From Jeotgalibacillus marinus (GTDB taxonomy: Bacteria > Bacillota > Bacilli > Bacillales > Jeotgalibacillaceae): DNA of 64,000 nt. Shown here in pieces: positions 42,850 to 51,897 of the stretch. The stretch's first letter is position 1. Each line of letters opens with the position of its first letter. A program made the translations under genes and the position numbers. Below the pieces are notes generated by a model. It had not been told where the DNA came from. It saw only the letters and a program-made list of their open reading frames with translations, and made no database searches. The DNA lies in contig NZ_JBFMIA010000007.1 of the NCBI RefSeq assembly GCF_040801915.1, positions 70,999 through 134,998 on the forward strand, in the 5' to 3' direction.

Positions 42850-44262
42850 TTACTCCTCCTGTAAGTACTCAATCGCTGATTGAAGCTGGTGATCATTCTC
42901 AGGGTTATCTTTAAATGTCTGAATTGCCTTGTCCAGTTCTGTTAACGTCGCTGTATTGGCTTCACCGTTCGCTTTTAGCCCAACAGATTTTTGAAAAGTT
43001 TGAACTGCTTTTTCAGTGCTCGTGCTGAAGTAACCATCCGTTCGGTCCACTTCATAATCAAGTCCCTTAAGCATATTTTGTAGCACCGCAATTTTTTCAT
43101 CATTCATTCCTTTTTTCAAGACGACTGCAGATTGAAGCGGAACAAGGTCATAAACAGGTGGCTGCTCAACTTGTAGCGTTGGTTCAATCCCTTTACTATG
43201 TATCCAGCGCTCGTTAGGCGTGAGCCACTTAAACATCGTTAGCTTCATTTGACTACCATCCCCAAGATCAACCGATTGTTGCACCGTTCCTTTGCCAAAT
43301 GTTGTATTCCCTATCAACGCATACCCTTCCACTTCTTGCATTCCAGCTGCTAAAATTTCTGCAGCAGAAGCACTTCCTCCATTGATTAACGTGGCAATTG
43401 GATAATCTTTACGTTCTTTTAAAGGCGAAGATAAAGCTTCACTATCACCATTTCTCTCCTCAATATGCATAAACGGTTTCTTATCTGTAACAAATTGATA
43501 CATAATCTCTTCTACACTTGAAAGCAGCCCACCTGGATTGCCACGAACATCGAGAATCAGGCCATCAATGTCTTCTGCTTCAAGCTTTTCAAGTGATTCT
43601 TTTACATCATCCGCTGTTCCTTCAGCAAACGTCGAAATTTCCAAATAACCAATGTTACCATCATTTGTTTCGATCAAATCACTATGCACCGTCTCATTTG
43701 GAATATCATCACGAACAACGTTAATCATTAACTCTTTTGCACTATCGCCCCGCTCTACTCCAATTTGCACTTTACTTCCTTTTGGACCACGAATTTTCGC
43801 CGTTACTTGATACAGCGTCAACGATTGAACACTTTCTCCGTCCACCGATTTAACAATATCATTCGGTTTCAACCCCGCTTTTTCTGCTGGCGACCCTTTA
43901 AAAGGTGATACCACAACGAAGTCTTCATTCTCTTTTGTCAGCTCAGCCCCAATCCCCGAAAATGAAGAATCCAACGATTGCTCAAATTGTTTGGAAGTTT
44001 CCTCATCCATGTAAACAGAATAAGGATCTCCAAGAGAATTCACCATCCCTTGAATTGCGCCATCTAAAAGCTCGTTCGAATCCACTTGTTCAACATAGCT
44101 TTCTGTAATTAAATCCTGCGCTTTTTGTAATTTAACAAGTGTTTCAGACACTTCCGTATTGGCTTGATCTTCTTTAAAGAACACCCGCTCTACTCCGAAA
44201 AATAAAGCAGCCCCAACCAGCGCGCACGTGACCATTAAGAGCAGCCTTTTCATATTTATCAA
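42850..44262 (-). CDS. ctpB: Carboxy-terminal processing protease CtpB (S41 family)
   Basis: CtpB cleaves the SpoIVFA regulator and so helps activate SigK during sporulation. The 470-residue protein has an N-terminal membrane anchor (MKRLLLMVTCALVGAALFFG), a PDZ domain near residues 95-165 (GIGAELTKENEDFVVVSPFK), the S41 domain with the nucleophile serine in NGGSASAAEILAAGMQ and the lysine in GNTTFGKGTVQQSVDL, and a C-terminal peptidoglycan-binding-type helical domain. The TTG at 44262 has GGGGAGG seven bases upstream; an ATG three codons later is spaced worse. Confidence 0.95.
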   Translation of the reverse strand: MINMKRLLLMVTCALVGAALFFGVERVFFKEDQANTEVSETLVKLQKAQDLITESYVEQVDSNELLDGAIQGMVNSLGDPYSVYMDEETSKQFEQSLDSSFSGIGAELTKENEDFVVVSPFKGSPAEKAGLKPNDIVKSVDGESVQSLTLYQVTAKIRGPKGSKVQIGVERGDSAKELMINVVRDDIPNETVHSDLIETNDGNIGYLEISTFAEGTADDVKESLEKLEAEDIDGLILDVRGNPGGLLSSVEEIMYQFVTDKKPFMHIEERNGDSEALSSPLKERKDYPIATLINGGSASAAEILAAGMQEVEGYALIGNTTFGKGTVQQSVDLGDGSQMKLTMFKWLTPNERWIHSKGIEPTLQVEQPPVYDLVPLQSAVVLKKGMNDEKIAVLQNMLKGLDYEVDRTDGYFSTSTEKAVQTFQKSVGLKANGEANTATLTELDKAIQTFKDNPENDHQLQSAIEYLQEE

Positions 44263-44337
44263 GCGTGTTCCTCCCCTTTCAAAAAATCACTACAACTGAA
44301 TGTATGACGGAATCGATCAAGGTAGAAGGACAAGCTG

Positions 44338-44910
44338 CTAACGAGCAACTTCCTCAATTAAGCGTTCTTTCGTAACTGGACCCAGTATTTTTTGTAGGAC
44401 CTTCCCCTGCTCGTCCACGATAAAAGTAGTCGGAATGGTCATAATGCCATATTTTTTCTGAGCATCTCCATCGGAATCGAGTACAATTGGAAAGGTCATG
44501 TCGATGTCTTTAATAAATTGATTGATATGTGTTTCCCCATAGTCTTCTTTTGATAAATTAAGGCCGATAAGCACAACATTCGGATGATCCCTAATGAATT
44601 CATCATAAAACGCTTGCAACTCAGGAATTTCATCTTGACAAGGAGGACACCACGTTGTCCAAAAATTGATTACAACCTTTTTTCCTCTGAAGTCAGATAG
44701 CTTGATCGTCTCACCCTGTAAATTTTGTAGCGCGAAATCAGGTGCTGCCTTCGCAATGTCTGCTGTCGCAACCGGTTGAGTCGTGACCGCAGTATCCCCC
44801 TCAAGTCTTGGCTCATCAAACGTCCCCCCATTTGGATTTGTCATCAGTAAATAAAATCCAAATACCCCCACAACTAGCGCCCACGTCCCAGACTGAATCA
44901 ATCGCTTCAC
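44338..44910 (-). CDS. ResA/TlpA-like membrane-anchored thioredoxin
   Basis: The 190-residue protein has an N-terminal membrane anchor (IQSGTWALVVGVFGFYLLMT) and an extracytoplasmic thioredoxin domain with NFWTTWCPPCQDEIPELQAF (active site CPPC). The IPTTFIVDEQGKVLQKILGP region carries the cis-proline. Such proteins reduce disulfides, for example in apocytochrome c or in spore synthesis. The start is a GTG at 44910 behind AAAGGAG; the longer frame has no site. It is 75 bases upstream of ctpB and probably cotranscribed. StoA- or ResA-like function cannot be told apart. Confidence 0.88.
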   Translation of the reverse strand: MKRLIQSGTWALVVGVFGFYLLMTNPNGGTFDEPRLEGDTAVTTQPVATADIAKAAPDFALQNLQGETIKLSDFRGKKVVINFWTTWCPPCQDEIPELQAFYDEFIRDHPNVVLIGLNLSKEDYGETHINQFIKDIDMTFPIVLDSDGDAQKKYGIMTIPTTFIVDEQGKVLQKILGPVTKERLIEEVAR

Positions 44911-45102
44911 ACGCGTGACTCCTTTCCATCTTGAAAGTCCGTTGATAAAGTATACGTTGTTGGTCGTGAAAATAGATGTGGAAAATGTGAGCATAGTGGA
45001 TAAATAGTGAGGCGGCGTATAATTGGCGCCAAGTGTGTCAGGATTTGCAGAAAAATAGCAAATTGATAAAAATCTGTAGAAGATTGCTTTGAAACGAAAA
45101 CT

Positions 45103-45136
45103 TTAAAAATAAGAGACCACCAAACTGGCGGTCTCT
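45103..45136 (-). terminator. Intrinsic terminator after the metal ATPase gene
   Basis: On the minus strand AGAGACCGCC pairs with GGTGGTCTCT and is followed by TATTTTT. It lies about 100 bases after the ATPase stop. Confidence 0.8.
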
Positions 45137-45234
45137 CAACTAATTGCCCCTCTACAAAAAGTTCTTAAATTATTAAATAGGTTACGTTTCAGTGTTAAGG
45201 GAGGAGATACGCATCTGCATCTACTCTCTTCTCA

Positions 45235-47349
45235 TTAGGATTCAATTGTTTTGTTTTTCTCTCCAATCATAATCGTTAGACTGATGAGAGTAACTAATAT
45301 CGTTGCGCCCATGTCTGATAGAATGGCAACCCATAGTGTAAGCAAGCCTGGAATCGTCAGAAGTAAAGCAATAAGCTTTAAACCTAAGGCTAGTGAGAGA
45401 TTTAACTTGATAATTTTATTGACTTTTTTAGAAATTCTCACAGCAGTGGGTAATTTTCCTAAATGGTCTTGCATTAGCACAATATCAGCCGTTTCAATCG
45501 CACTATCTGTTCCTTTACCCATGGCGATACCTAGATCTGCTGTTGCTAAGGCTGGAGCATCATTAATACCGTCTCCTACCATGGCAACTTTGCCACTTTT
45601 AGTAAGCTCTTTTACTTTAGAAACTTTCTCATCAGGTAAAAGACCAGCATAGTACTCGGTTAGATCAACTTGGTTTGCCACTTTTTCCGCAGTCTTGCTA
45701 TGGTCGCCTGTTAACATAACCGTATTTTTTACTCCTGCTAAATGCAGCTCTCCTATAATGCCCTTACTTTCTTGTCTAATTTCATCTGTTATTCCAAATA
45801 ACCCTAATACTTTTTCTGTATCTGAAACAATAACCAATGTATAGCCCTCATTTTTGAGTGTATTAATATTTTCTGATACCTCGGTAGGTAGAATGAAATT
45901 AATACTTTTCTCATTGCCTACTTTATACTCATTCCCTTTTATGACAGCTGAAACACCTTGACCGGAAATCGTATTAATTTCTTCAGGTTCTGTATAAGAA
46001 ATATCACGTTCACTGACTTTTTCCATAACGGCTTTTGCTATCGGATGAGAAGAAGACTTTTCAATTGACCCTGCAATATGGTAAAAGCTTTCTTCATCAT
46101 ATACAACCATTTTTTCTACATAAGGATGACCTTTTGTTAAAGTCCCTGTTTTATCGAAGGCAATCGTATCAATTTTTCCAAGTTGTTCAAGAAAAACGCC
46201 TCCCTTCACAAGGATTCCGTTCTTTGCATTGCGGGCTATCCCAGAAACAATTGCAATAGGTGAAGATAGAATTAAAGCACATGGACAACCTACAATGAGA
46301 ACAGCTAATCCTTGATAAAACCAAGAACCCCAATCACCATCAAATAATAGTGGTGGAACTAACATCACTAATACTGAAACCACCATAATAATCGGTGTGT
46401 AATAGCGTGCAAATCGGTTAATAAATTGCTCTGTAGGCGTTTTTGTTTCTTGAGCTTCTTCTACTAAATGAAGGATCTTAGCCAGGGAAGAATCTTTGTA
46501 TTCTTTATTGATTCTGATCTTTAGCACACCTTCGTTATTGATACTTCCACCGAACACTTTTTCATCTATTTCTTTTTCAACTGGCATAGCTTCTCCGGTA
46601 ATGGCTGCTTCATTCACCGAACTTTTCCCTGCTGACACAACTCCATCTGAAGGAATCTTCTGCCCTGACTTAACAAGGACTAAATCCCCTTCCTTAAGCG
46701 TATCAATGGGTACTACTCGTTCTTGATCATTTTCAATCAATATCGCTTCTTTAGGAGCTACCTTTAATAACTCCTCCATAGATTTTCTTGCCTTTTCCAT
46801 GCCTAAACCTTCTAGTAGTTCATTCACTCCAAATAAGATCGCTACTAAGGTCCCTTCTTTCCACTCCCCTATTGAGAAAGCACCTATTAGGGCAATCGTC
46901 ATTAGTGTATCGATATTAAATTTTAGCTTAAAAAGGTTTTTAGCGCCTTTTATAAAGGTTGGATATCCACTAGAAGCGGCAGCTACCAAATACATGATCA
47001 CAGGAACAATATTATCAAGTTGAGTGTCAACATAAATCGCGGCTAGAAATATGACTGTTGAAATGCCAAGCAAGATTTTCATACGATCATTATTAGCATG
47101 GGAATGATCGTGGTCATGTTCGTCATTTCCATGCACAGTACTCTCAGAGTTGCTTTTTTTTACAATAGTTGCACCATCTGAAGATAGAATCTTTTCAACC
47201 TTTTGCAAATCGACTCCATCCTTTAAAATGAGCTTACTACTATTGTAGAGAATTCTTGAACCTTCTCCATTCTCTAACTTATTTATTTCTTCCTCCATTT
47301 CCCTTGCACAGTTTCCGCACGAGAGACCCTGAAGCTTATATTTATTCAT
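45235..47349 (-). CDS. cadA: P-type heavy-metal ATPase, CadA type (Zn/Cd/Co export)
   Basis: The 704-residue P1B ATPase exports soft divalent metals. It has one N-terminal metal-binding domain with GLSCGNCA (CxxC), a histidine-rich linker (HGNDEHDHDHSHANN), the membrane metal site CPCALILSSP in helix 6, TGEAMPVEK, the phosphorylation site DKTGTLTKG, MLTGDHSKT and GDGINDAPAL. The CPC motif with a His-rich linker points to Zn, Cd or Co rather than Cu. The start ATG at 47349 follows AGAGGAATG. It starts 20 bases after the end of the repressor gene's coding overlap zone, in one operon with it. Confidence 0.95.
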   Translation of the reverse strand: MNKYKLQGLSCGNCAREMEEEINKLENGEGSRILYNSSKLILKDGVDLQKVEKILSSDGATIVKKSNSESTVHGNDEHDHDHSHANNDRMKILLGISTVIFLAAIYVDTQLDNIVPVIMYLVAAASSGYPTFIKGAKNLFKLKFNIDTLMTIALIGAFSIGEWKEGTLVAILFGVNELLEGLGMEKARKSMEELLKVAPKEAILIENDQERVVPIDTLKEGDLVLVKSGQKIPSDGVVSAGKSSVNEAAITGEAMPVEKEIDEKVFGGSINNEGVLKIRINKEYKDSSLAKILHLVEEAQETKTPTEQFINRFARYYTPIIMVVSVLVMLVPPLLFDGDWGSWFYQGLAVLIVGCPCALILSSPIAIVSGIARNAKNGILVKGGVFLEQLGKIDTIAFDKTGTLTKGHPYVEKMVVYDEESFYHIAGSIEKSSSHPIAKAVMEKVSERDISYTEPEEINTISGQGVSAVIKGNEYKVGNEKSINFILPTEVSENINTLKNEGYTLVIVSDTEKVLGLFGITDEIRQESKGIIGELHLAGVKNTVMLTGDHSKTAEKVANQVDLTEYYAGLLPDEKVSKVKELTKSGKVAMVGDGINDAPALATADLGIAMGKGTDSAIETADIVLMQDHLGKLPTAVRISKKVNKIIKLNLSLALGLKLIALLLTIPGLLTLWVAILSDMGATILVTLISLTIMIGEKNKTIES

Positions 47350-47368
47350 ATTTTCATTCCTCTCATTA

Positions 47369-47734
47369 CTAGTGATGCCTGGCATGATGAATGGTTTGCT
47401 GTAGCATGTTTAGAACATGGTCATCATCAGTAGAATAATAAAGAGTCGTTCCCTCCCGTCTATATTTTACTAATCGTAAATTCTTCAGGAAGCGTAATTG
47501 GTGAGAAACAGTCGTTTGAAGAAGTGATAAAGTTTCAGCTATGTCATTAACAGAATGCTCTTTTTGAGCAAGTAAGTGCAATATTTTAACCCTAGTTGGT
47601 TCTGATAAAGCTTTAAATGTCTGGGTTACGATAAATAACGTTTCTTCATCAATTTCAACGCAATTTTCATCATTAGGAACTTGACTTTCTCTATTCTGTT
47701 CCACAAATTTGTTCTCTTCATTATTGTTTCCCAT
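47369..47734 (-). CDS. czrA: ArsR-family metal-sensing repressor, CzrA-like
   Basis: The 121-residue winged-helix protein represses the following ATPase gene and responds to metal. The helix-turn-helix is NDIAETLSLLQTTVSHQLRF, and the last helix carries a D..H/H..H array, DDDHVLNMLQQTIHHARHH, which matches the alpha-5 zinc site of CzrA and SmtB rather than the cysteine site of CadC (only one cysteine, in ENCVEID). GGAGTGG precedes the start. An operator and a strong promoter are directly upstream. Confidence 0.9.
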   Translation of the reverse strand: MGNNNEENKFVEQNRESQVPNDENCVEIDEETLFIVTQTFKALSEPTRVKILHLLAQKEHSVNDIAETLSLLQTTVSHQLRFLKNLRLVKYRREGTTLYYSTDDDHVLNMLQQTIHHARHH

Positions 47735-47758
47735 GCTTCCACTCCTATTCTATTTGAA

Positions 47759-47780
47759 TATATGATAATGTGTTCATATA
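47759..47780 (-). promoter_or_regulatory. Operator for the CzrA-like repressor
   Basis: TATATGA and TCATATA form a perfect inverted repeat across eight bases, the usual layout for ArsR/SmtB-type operators. It lies between the promoter -10 box and the repressor start codon. Confidence 0.75.
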
Positions 47781-47790
47781 TTGTGATTAT

Positions 47791-47819
47791 ATTATAAAAA
47801 AATATTCTATTTGTGTCAA
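47791..47819 (-). promoter_or_regulatory. Consensus SigA promoter of the metal-resistance operon
   Basis: On the minus strand TTGACA (47819-47814) and TATAAT (47796-47791) are exactly 17 bases apart, a full consensus promoter. Such strength fits a gene held off by a repressor. Confidence 0.88.
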
Positions 47820-47959
47820 ACAGAATTGGTTATTCCCCCGCCAATTATTAAAGGCAATGTCACGTAAACTTCCATATTCATTTCATTCACCCTCGATTCT
47901 CTTTTCACCCCAAATGTAATTAAATCGTCGTGCCACCAACTTTCTCCTCTCCTACGTAT

Positions 47960-48007
47960 AAAAAAACACAACTTGTCATTATTACCTTAGACAAGTTGTG
48001 TTTTTTA
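47960..48007. terminator. Bidirectional terminator after the M23 hydrolase gene
   Basis: AAAAACACAACTTGTC pairs perfectly with GACAAGTTGTGTTTTT around a 12-base loop and has A and T runs at both feet. Confidence 0.88.
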
Positions 48008-48047
48008 TCGTATTTATTCATTTTAGACTTTGTTGTATAACTACTAA

Positions 48048-49376
48048 TTAAAATGAAACATATTTTCTTGGGTCTACAGCGTTAGACTTTGCTCCATTCC
48101 AGCCGCCCTCATGAAGCTCAAAATGAAGATGAGTACCAAATGAATATCCAGTGTTCCCCATTCCACCAATTTTTTGTCCTTTTTCAACATATTGCCCCTG
48201 GCTAACACTAAGACTATTCATATGAGCATATAGCGTTGTAATCGTTTGACCGTTAATACTATGAGTAATCATAACAAAGTTACCATAAGAACTGCTCGTT
48301 GTAGCTGTTGTAACATACCCACTCGCTGCAGCTGAAATCGTTGTTCCAGGTGCTCCTGAGATATCCATACCATAGTGATAACGTGATTCCCCGTTTAAAG
48401 TATCGCTGCCAAAATAAGTTGTAATAGTTCCGGCAGCTGGCCTCGTCCATGTTCCTGGACTAACTGGCGACGCAGGTGGGTTTGACGTAGCAGGAGGTGT
48501 AGATGAGTTAGAACTGCTGTTTGAACTTTTAGCAGCTTCATCCGCTTTACGCTGTTCTTCTTGTTTTTCCTTCTCTCGTTGACGTGCTAACTCTGCTAAT
48601 CGCTCTTGCTCTGCTAATATTTGATTTTCAAGGGATGCTTCTAATTCATAAAGTTCTGAATCTCTTTGCTCAAGCTCCTCTTTTTGTTCTTCTATCTCTG
48701 ATTGTTGTTTCTCTAGATTGGCTATCAGCGCATTTTTTTCATTTTTTTGTTGATCTAAGTTTTCAAGTAATCCATCTAACTCTTCTTTTTGAGCTTCTTG
48801 TTCCTCTAATTCACTTTGAACTTCACTTTCTTTTTCTTCGAGCATTTCTTGATCTTTTTGTTGTTCTTCCATGATTTCGCGGTCAGCTGTTACAAGTGTG
48901 TTGACAGCTGAAAAACGATCAATGAAGTCTCCGAAGCTTTCCGCTCCAAGTAGAACGTCTATGTAACTAACAGAGCCACCTGTTAATTGAAGTGCGCGAG
49001 CACGTTCTTCTAAAAGTGCAGTACGCTCTTCAATTTTCTTCTTTAGTTCTTCAATTTCAACTTTAAGCTCTTCAATGTTAGCATTCGTTTCATCAATTTT
49101 GTCTGATATAGCTGTAATTTCAGCATTTGTTGTTTCAATTTGTTGATCTAAAACTTTAATTTGCGCTGTAAATTCTTCTTGTTGATCAACAACTTTTGTA
49201 ATGTCCGAATTTTTGGTATCGATTTCCCCACTAATCTCTTCACGCTGTTGTTGAATTTCTTTTTGCTCACTGTTTAAGTTGTCCATTGATTCTGCAGAAG
49301 CTGAGCCTGAGAATGCTGGAACACTACTGATAATTAATGCTGTTGTAAGTGACAAGCTCCAAAATGACTTTTTCAC
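48048..49376 (-). CDS. Exported coiled-coil M23 peptidase, EnvC-like, linked to ftsEX
   Basis: The 442-residue protein is a cell-wall hydrolase or hydrolase activator. It has a signal peptide (MKKSFWSLSLTTALIISSVP then AFSGSASA, cut before ES), a coiled coil of about 250 residues, a Ser/Pro linker, and a C-terminal M23 domain with HYGMDISGAPG and HLHFELHEGG, which hold the zinc ligands, so it looks active. The start is a GTG at 49376 behind GGGGAG. It lies 46 bases downstream of ftsX, so it is the likely FtsEX-controlled enzyme. B. subtilis instead uses the NlpC/P60 enzyme CwlO. Confidence 0.9.
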   Translation of the reverse strand: MKKSFWSLSLTTALIISSVPAFSGSASAESMDNLNSEQKEIQQQREEISGEIDTKNSDITKVVDQQEEFTAQIKVLDQQIETTNAEITAISDKIDETNANIEELKVEIEELKKKIEERTALLEERARALQLTGGSVSYIDVLLGAESFGDFIDRFSAVNTLVTADREIMEEQQKDQEMLEEKESEVQSELEEQEAQKEELDGLLENLDQQKNEKNALIANLEKQQSEIEEQKEELEQRDSELYELEASLENQILAEQERLAELARQREKEKQEEQRKADEAAKSSNSSSNSSTPPATSNPPASPVSPGTWTRPAAGTITTYFGSDTLNGESRYHYGMDISGAPGTTISAAASGYVTTATTSSSYGNFVMITHSINGQTITTLYAHMNSLSVSQGQYVEKGQKIGGMGNTGYSFGTHLHFELHEGGWNGAKSNAVDPRKYVSF

Positions 49377-49421
49377 GATTTATTCTCCCCACAATCTACT
49401 ATTTTTTCCTCTATAAATGGT

Positions 49422-50306
49422 TTAGACTTTTAAAAACTTTCGAACTGACATAAAACTTCCCCATACACCAATGACTACACCCATCAATAGAATAAGAGCA
49501 TTGATTTGATAAATAAATGGTGTAAATTCTAGCATTTGAATAAATGAAGTTTCGAGTCTTGGTCTCATAAATTCATAAACATTGTAATAAAGGATCGAAA
49601 CTAGGGTAATAGGTAATATAGAACCAATAATCCCTAACCAAATTCCTTCAAAGATGAATGGAATTCGGATAAACCAGTTAGATGCACCAACAAGTTTCAT
49701 AATCTCAATTTCTCTTCTTCTAGCAACAATTGTGATCTTAATCGTGTTTGAAATTAAGAACATAGCTGTGAAAAGAAGACCTAAGATCAAAACTACTCCG
49801 ACGTTACGACTAATGTCTAGAACTTTGAATAGTTGCTCGATTTTACCTTCACCATATTCGACTGATGATACTAATTCAAAATCCCCGATTTCGGTTGCAA
49901 GTCTTTCAGTTTGTTTTGGATCTGTAGCTTTTACAATAAATTTGTTGCGAAGTGGATTGTTTTGTTCAAACAATTCCATTTCTTCACCAACGCTTTCAAT
50001 CAAGTCTGAAAGTTCTTGTTCTTTAGTTGAGTAAGTACTAGATTCAACACCGGATAACTCATCTATTTGTTCTTCGAGCCCAGTGATTGCCTCGTCTGTC
50101 GCTTCTAGTTCAATGTAGACATTCATTTCAACGTCTTGTTCAATATCTATTGCCGCTTTGTTCATGTTAAGCATGAGTGCTGTGAACACGCCGACAAGAA
50201 GAAGTGTGACAGTGACTGCGCTGACAGATGCAAAAGTCATCCAGCCGTTTCGTACAAGGCTTTTTAGACTTTCTCTAACGTGCCGTCTCATCGTTCTAGC
50301 TTTCAT
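49422..50306 (-). CDS. ftsX: Cell division ABC transporter, permease protein FtsX
   Basis: FtsX with FtsE passes a signal through the membrane to activate peptidoglycan hydrolases. The 294-residue protein has an N-terminal cytoplasmic start (RRHVRESLKSLVRNGWMTFA), a first helix, an extracytoplasmic domain with QDVEMNVYIELEATDEAITG and EQNNPLRNKFIVKATDP, and three C-terminal helices (GVVLILGLLFTAMFLISNTI, REIEIMKLVGASNWFIRIPF). It overlaps the ftsE stop, and GGGGGG precedes the start. Confidence 0.96.
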   Translation of the reverse strand: MKARTMRRHVRESLKSLVRNGWMTFASVSAVTVTLLLVGVFTALMLNMNKAAIDIEQDVEMNVYIELEATDEAITGLEEQIDELSGVESSTYSTKEQELSDLIESVGEEMELFEQNNPLRNKFIVKATDPKQTERLATEIGDFELVSSVEYGEGKIEQLFKVLDISRNVGVVLILGLLFTAMFLISNTIKITIVARRREIEIMKLVGASNWFIRIPFIFEGIWLGIIGSILPITLVSILYYNVYEFMRPRLETSFIQMLEFTPFIYQINALILLMGVVIGVWGSFMSVRKFLKV

Positions 50307-50982
50307 AACCGTATTCCCCCCGCTGTTCGTCTCTTACGATTACGCCGTTTTCAATAGCGATAACCCTTTGACGAATCGTGTTGACAATTTCTCGGTTATG
50401 TGTAGCCATTACGATCGTTGTGCCAATAGCATTTATTTCTTCAAATAGAGTCATAATCTCCCATGACGTTTCCGGATCAAGATTCCCTGTTGGCTCATCG
50501 GCAATGACCACTTTTGGTTTATTAACGATGGCACGAGCGATTGATATTCGCTGTTGTTCTCCTCCGGAAAGCTCATCGGGCATCATGCGGGCTTTATGTT
50601 TTAAACCTACTAGGTTAAGTACTTCCATAACCCTCTTTTTGATTTTCGTTGGCTGCTCCTCAATTACTTCTAGAGCAAATGCAATATTTTCATAAACTGT
50701 TAACCTATTTAATAATTTAAAGTCTTGAAAAACGACACCTATGTTTCGACGTAAATATGGTACACGTTTATCTTTTAGTCTAGTAATGTCAACCCCATTA
50801 GCAAGAATTTCTCCTGTTGTTGGCTTTTCTTCACGGTACATCATTTTAATGAAGGTTGATTTACCAGCACCACTTGGTCCAACGACATAAACAAACTCAC
50901 CTTGCTTAATACAAACATCAAAGCCGTTCGCAGCCATGATTCCATTTGGATATTTCTTGTACACTTCTTTCATTTGAATCAT
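50296..50982 (-). CDS. ftsE: Cell division ATP-binding protein FtsE
   Basis: FtsE is the ATPase of the FtsEX complex. The 228-residue protein (the same as B. subtilis) has Walker A GPSGAGKS, FQDFKLLNRLTVYENIAFAL, the signature LSGGEQQRISIARA, Walker B VVIADEPTGNLDP and the H-loop ATHNREIVN. The start ATG at 50982 is eight bases after AGGTGA and gives MIQMKEVYKKYPNG, like B. subtilis MIEMKEVYKAYPNG; a GTG four codons earlier sits on the site. Confidence 0.97.
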   Translation of the reverse strand: MIQMKEVYKKYPNGIMAANGFDVCIKQGEFVYVVGPSGAGKSTFIKMMYREEKPTTGEILANGVDITRLKDKRVPYLRRNIGVVFQDFKLLNRLTVYENIAFALEVIEEQPTKIKKRVMEVLNLVGLKHKARMMPDELSGGEQQRISIARAIVNKPKVVIADEPTGNLDPETSWEIMTLFEEINAIGTTIVMATHNREIVNTIRQRVIAIENGVIVRDEQRGEYGYES

Positions 50983-51195
50983 CTGTTTAATCACCTAATC
51001 ATTATTTTGATTTAACTTTTCTCAAAGGTATTTCGACAAGTGTTTTTCCCCATTAAAAACATTGTTGAATAGATGAAACTACCTATTGTCAAAATACAGT
51101 GGATACACTCGAATTTTTCTACATCCGTATTATAACACTCTAAACATTTTCATTAAGGTTTTTTTTATTACAGTTGTGTTTCAATGTTGAAATGT

Positions 51196-51236
51196 AAAAA
51201 AGAGTCATTGGCTATTATTGCCCAAGGACTCTTTTA
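51196..51236 (-). terminator. Intrinsic terminator after cccB
   Basis: On the minus strand AAAGAGTC-TTGG pairs with CCAA-GACTCTTT, followed by TTTAC; the T run is at the stem foot. Similar sequence follows the broken cccB copy. Confidence 0.8.
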
Positions 51237-51246
51237 ATTTACCGTG

Positions 51247-51564
51247 CTAATTCTTCTCTGAAAGCCACTGTGCAACGCCTTCAGCTTCTTCACCTTTGAT
51301 CATTCCACCTGGCATTCTTCCTTGCCCATTTTCTAATACATCAAGAATTTCCTCGTATGATAGACGCGCTCCAATGTCACTTAATGGAGGTGCACTCGAT
51401 CCTTCAAGGTTTCCTCCATGGCAACTCGAGCATTTTCCCACATAAAGTTTCTCCGGATCCATTTGATCAGCAGACGATCCTGAATCGCTAGCGCCGTCCC
51501 CTCCCCCGCATGCGACCAAAAATAATGACAAACTGAATAAAAGCCCCATCAACACTTTCTTCAT
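51247..51564 (-). CDS. cccB: Cytochrome c-551 lipoprotein
   Basis: This is a small membrane-anchored electron carrier on the outer face of the membrane. The 105-residue protein has a lipoprotein signal (KKVLMGLLFSLSLFLVAC, Cys at about 19), a Gly/Ser/Asp linker, the haem site CSSCHGG and the methionine ligand region NGQGRMPGGMI. GAGGTATG precedes the start. In B. subtilis cccB is next to yvjA and prfB as here. A broken second copy lies directly upstream, pointing to a tandem duplication. Confidence 0.94.
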   Translation of the reverse strand: MKKVLMGLLFSLSLFLVACGGGDGASDSGSSADQMDPEKLYVGKCSSCHGGNLEGSSAPPLSDIGARLSYEEILDVLENGQGRMPGGMIKGEEAEGVAQWLSEKN

Positions 51565-51745
51565 TCTACATACCTCTTCCTTTAAATATTTGGTTTCGAA
51601 CGTTTTCTTACCTTACGTTGTTATTAAGTGTAAATACTTGTGTAAAAATACGGTGGATACGCTAAAATTTTTACTACATCAATATTATATCCTTCTAACT
51701 TTATCGTTAATGTTTAGAGTGTTACATTTGTGTGAAACAAAAATT

Positions 51746-51777
51746 AGAGTCATTTGCCAGTTACGGCAAATGACTCT
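51746..51777. terminator. Terminator-like hairpin after the broken cccB copy
   Basis: AGAGTCATTTGCC pairs perfectly with GGCAAATGACTCT around a six-base loop. Only short T tracts flank it. It holds the same place relative to the broken copy as the terminator of the intact gene. Confidence 0.65.
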
Positions 51778-51792
51778 ATTAATTTGGCGGGG

Positions 51793-51893
51793 CTATTTCT
51801 TTTCTGAAAGCCACTGTGCAACGACTTCAGCTTCTTCGCCTTCCAGTAATCCACCTGGCATGTCTCCATTCGGATTTTCTGCTCCATTCACTG
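51793..51893 (-). pseudogene. 3' remnant of a second cccB gene
   Basis: The minus strand encodes NGDMPGGLLEGEEAEVVAQW and then LSEKK and a stop. This matches the C terminus of the intact cytochrome (GRMPGGMIKGEEAEGVAQWL, then SEKN). The haem-binding part is missing. The DNA beyond the stop also resembles the region downstream of the intact gene for about 250 bases, so a unit of gene plus flank was duplicated and one copy then largely deleted. Confidence 0.85.
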
Positions 51894-51897
51894 CATA

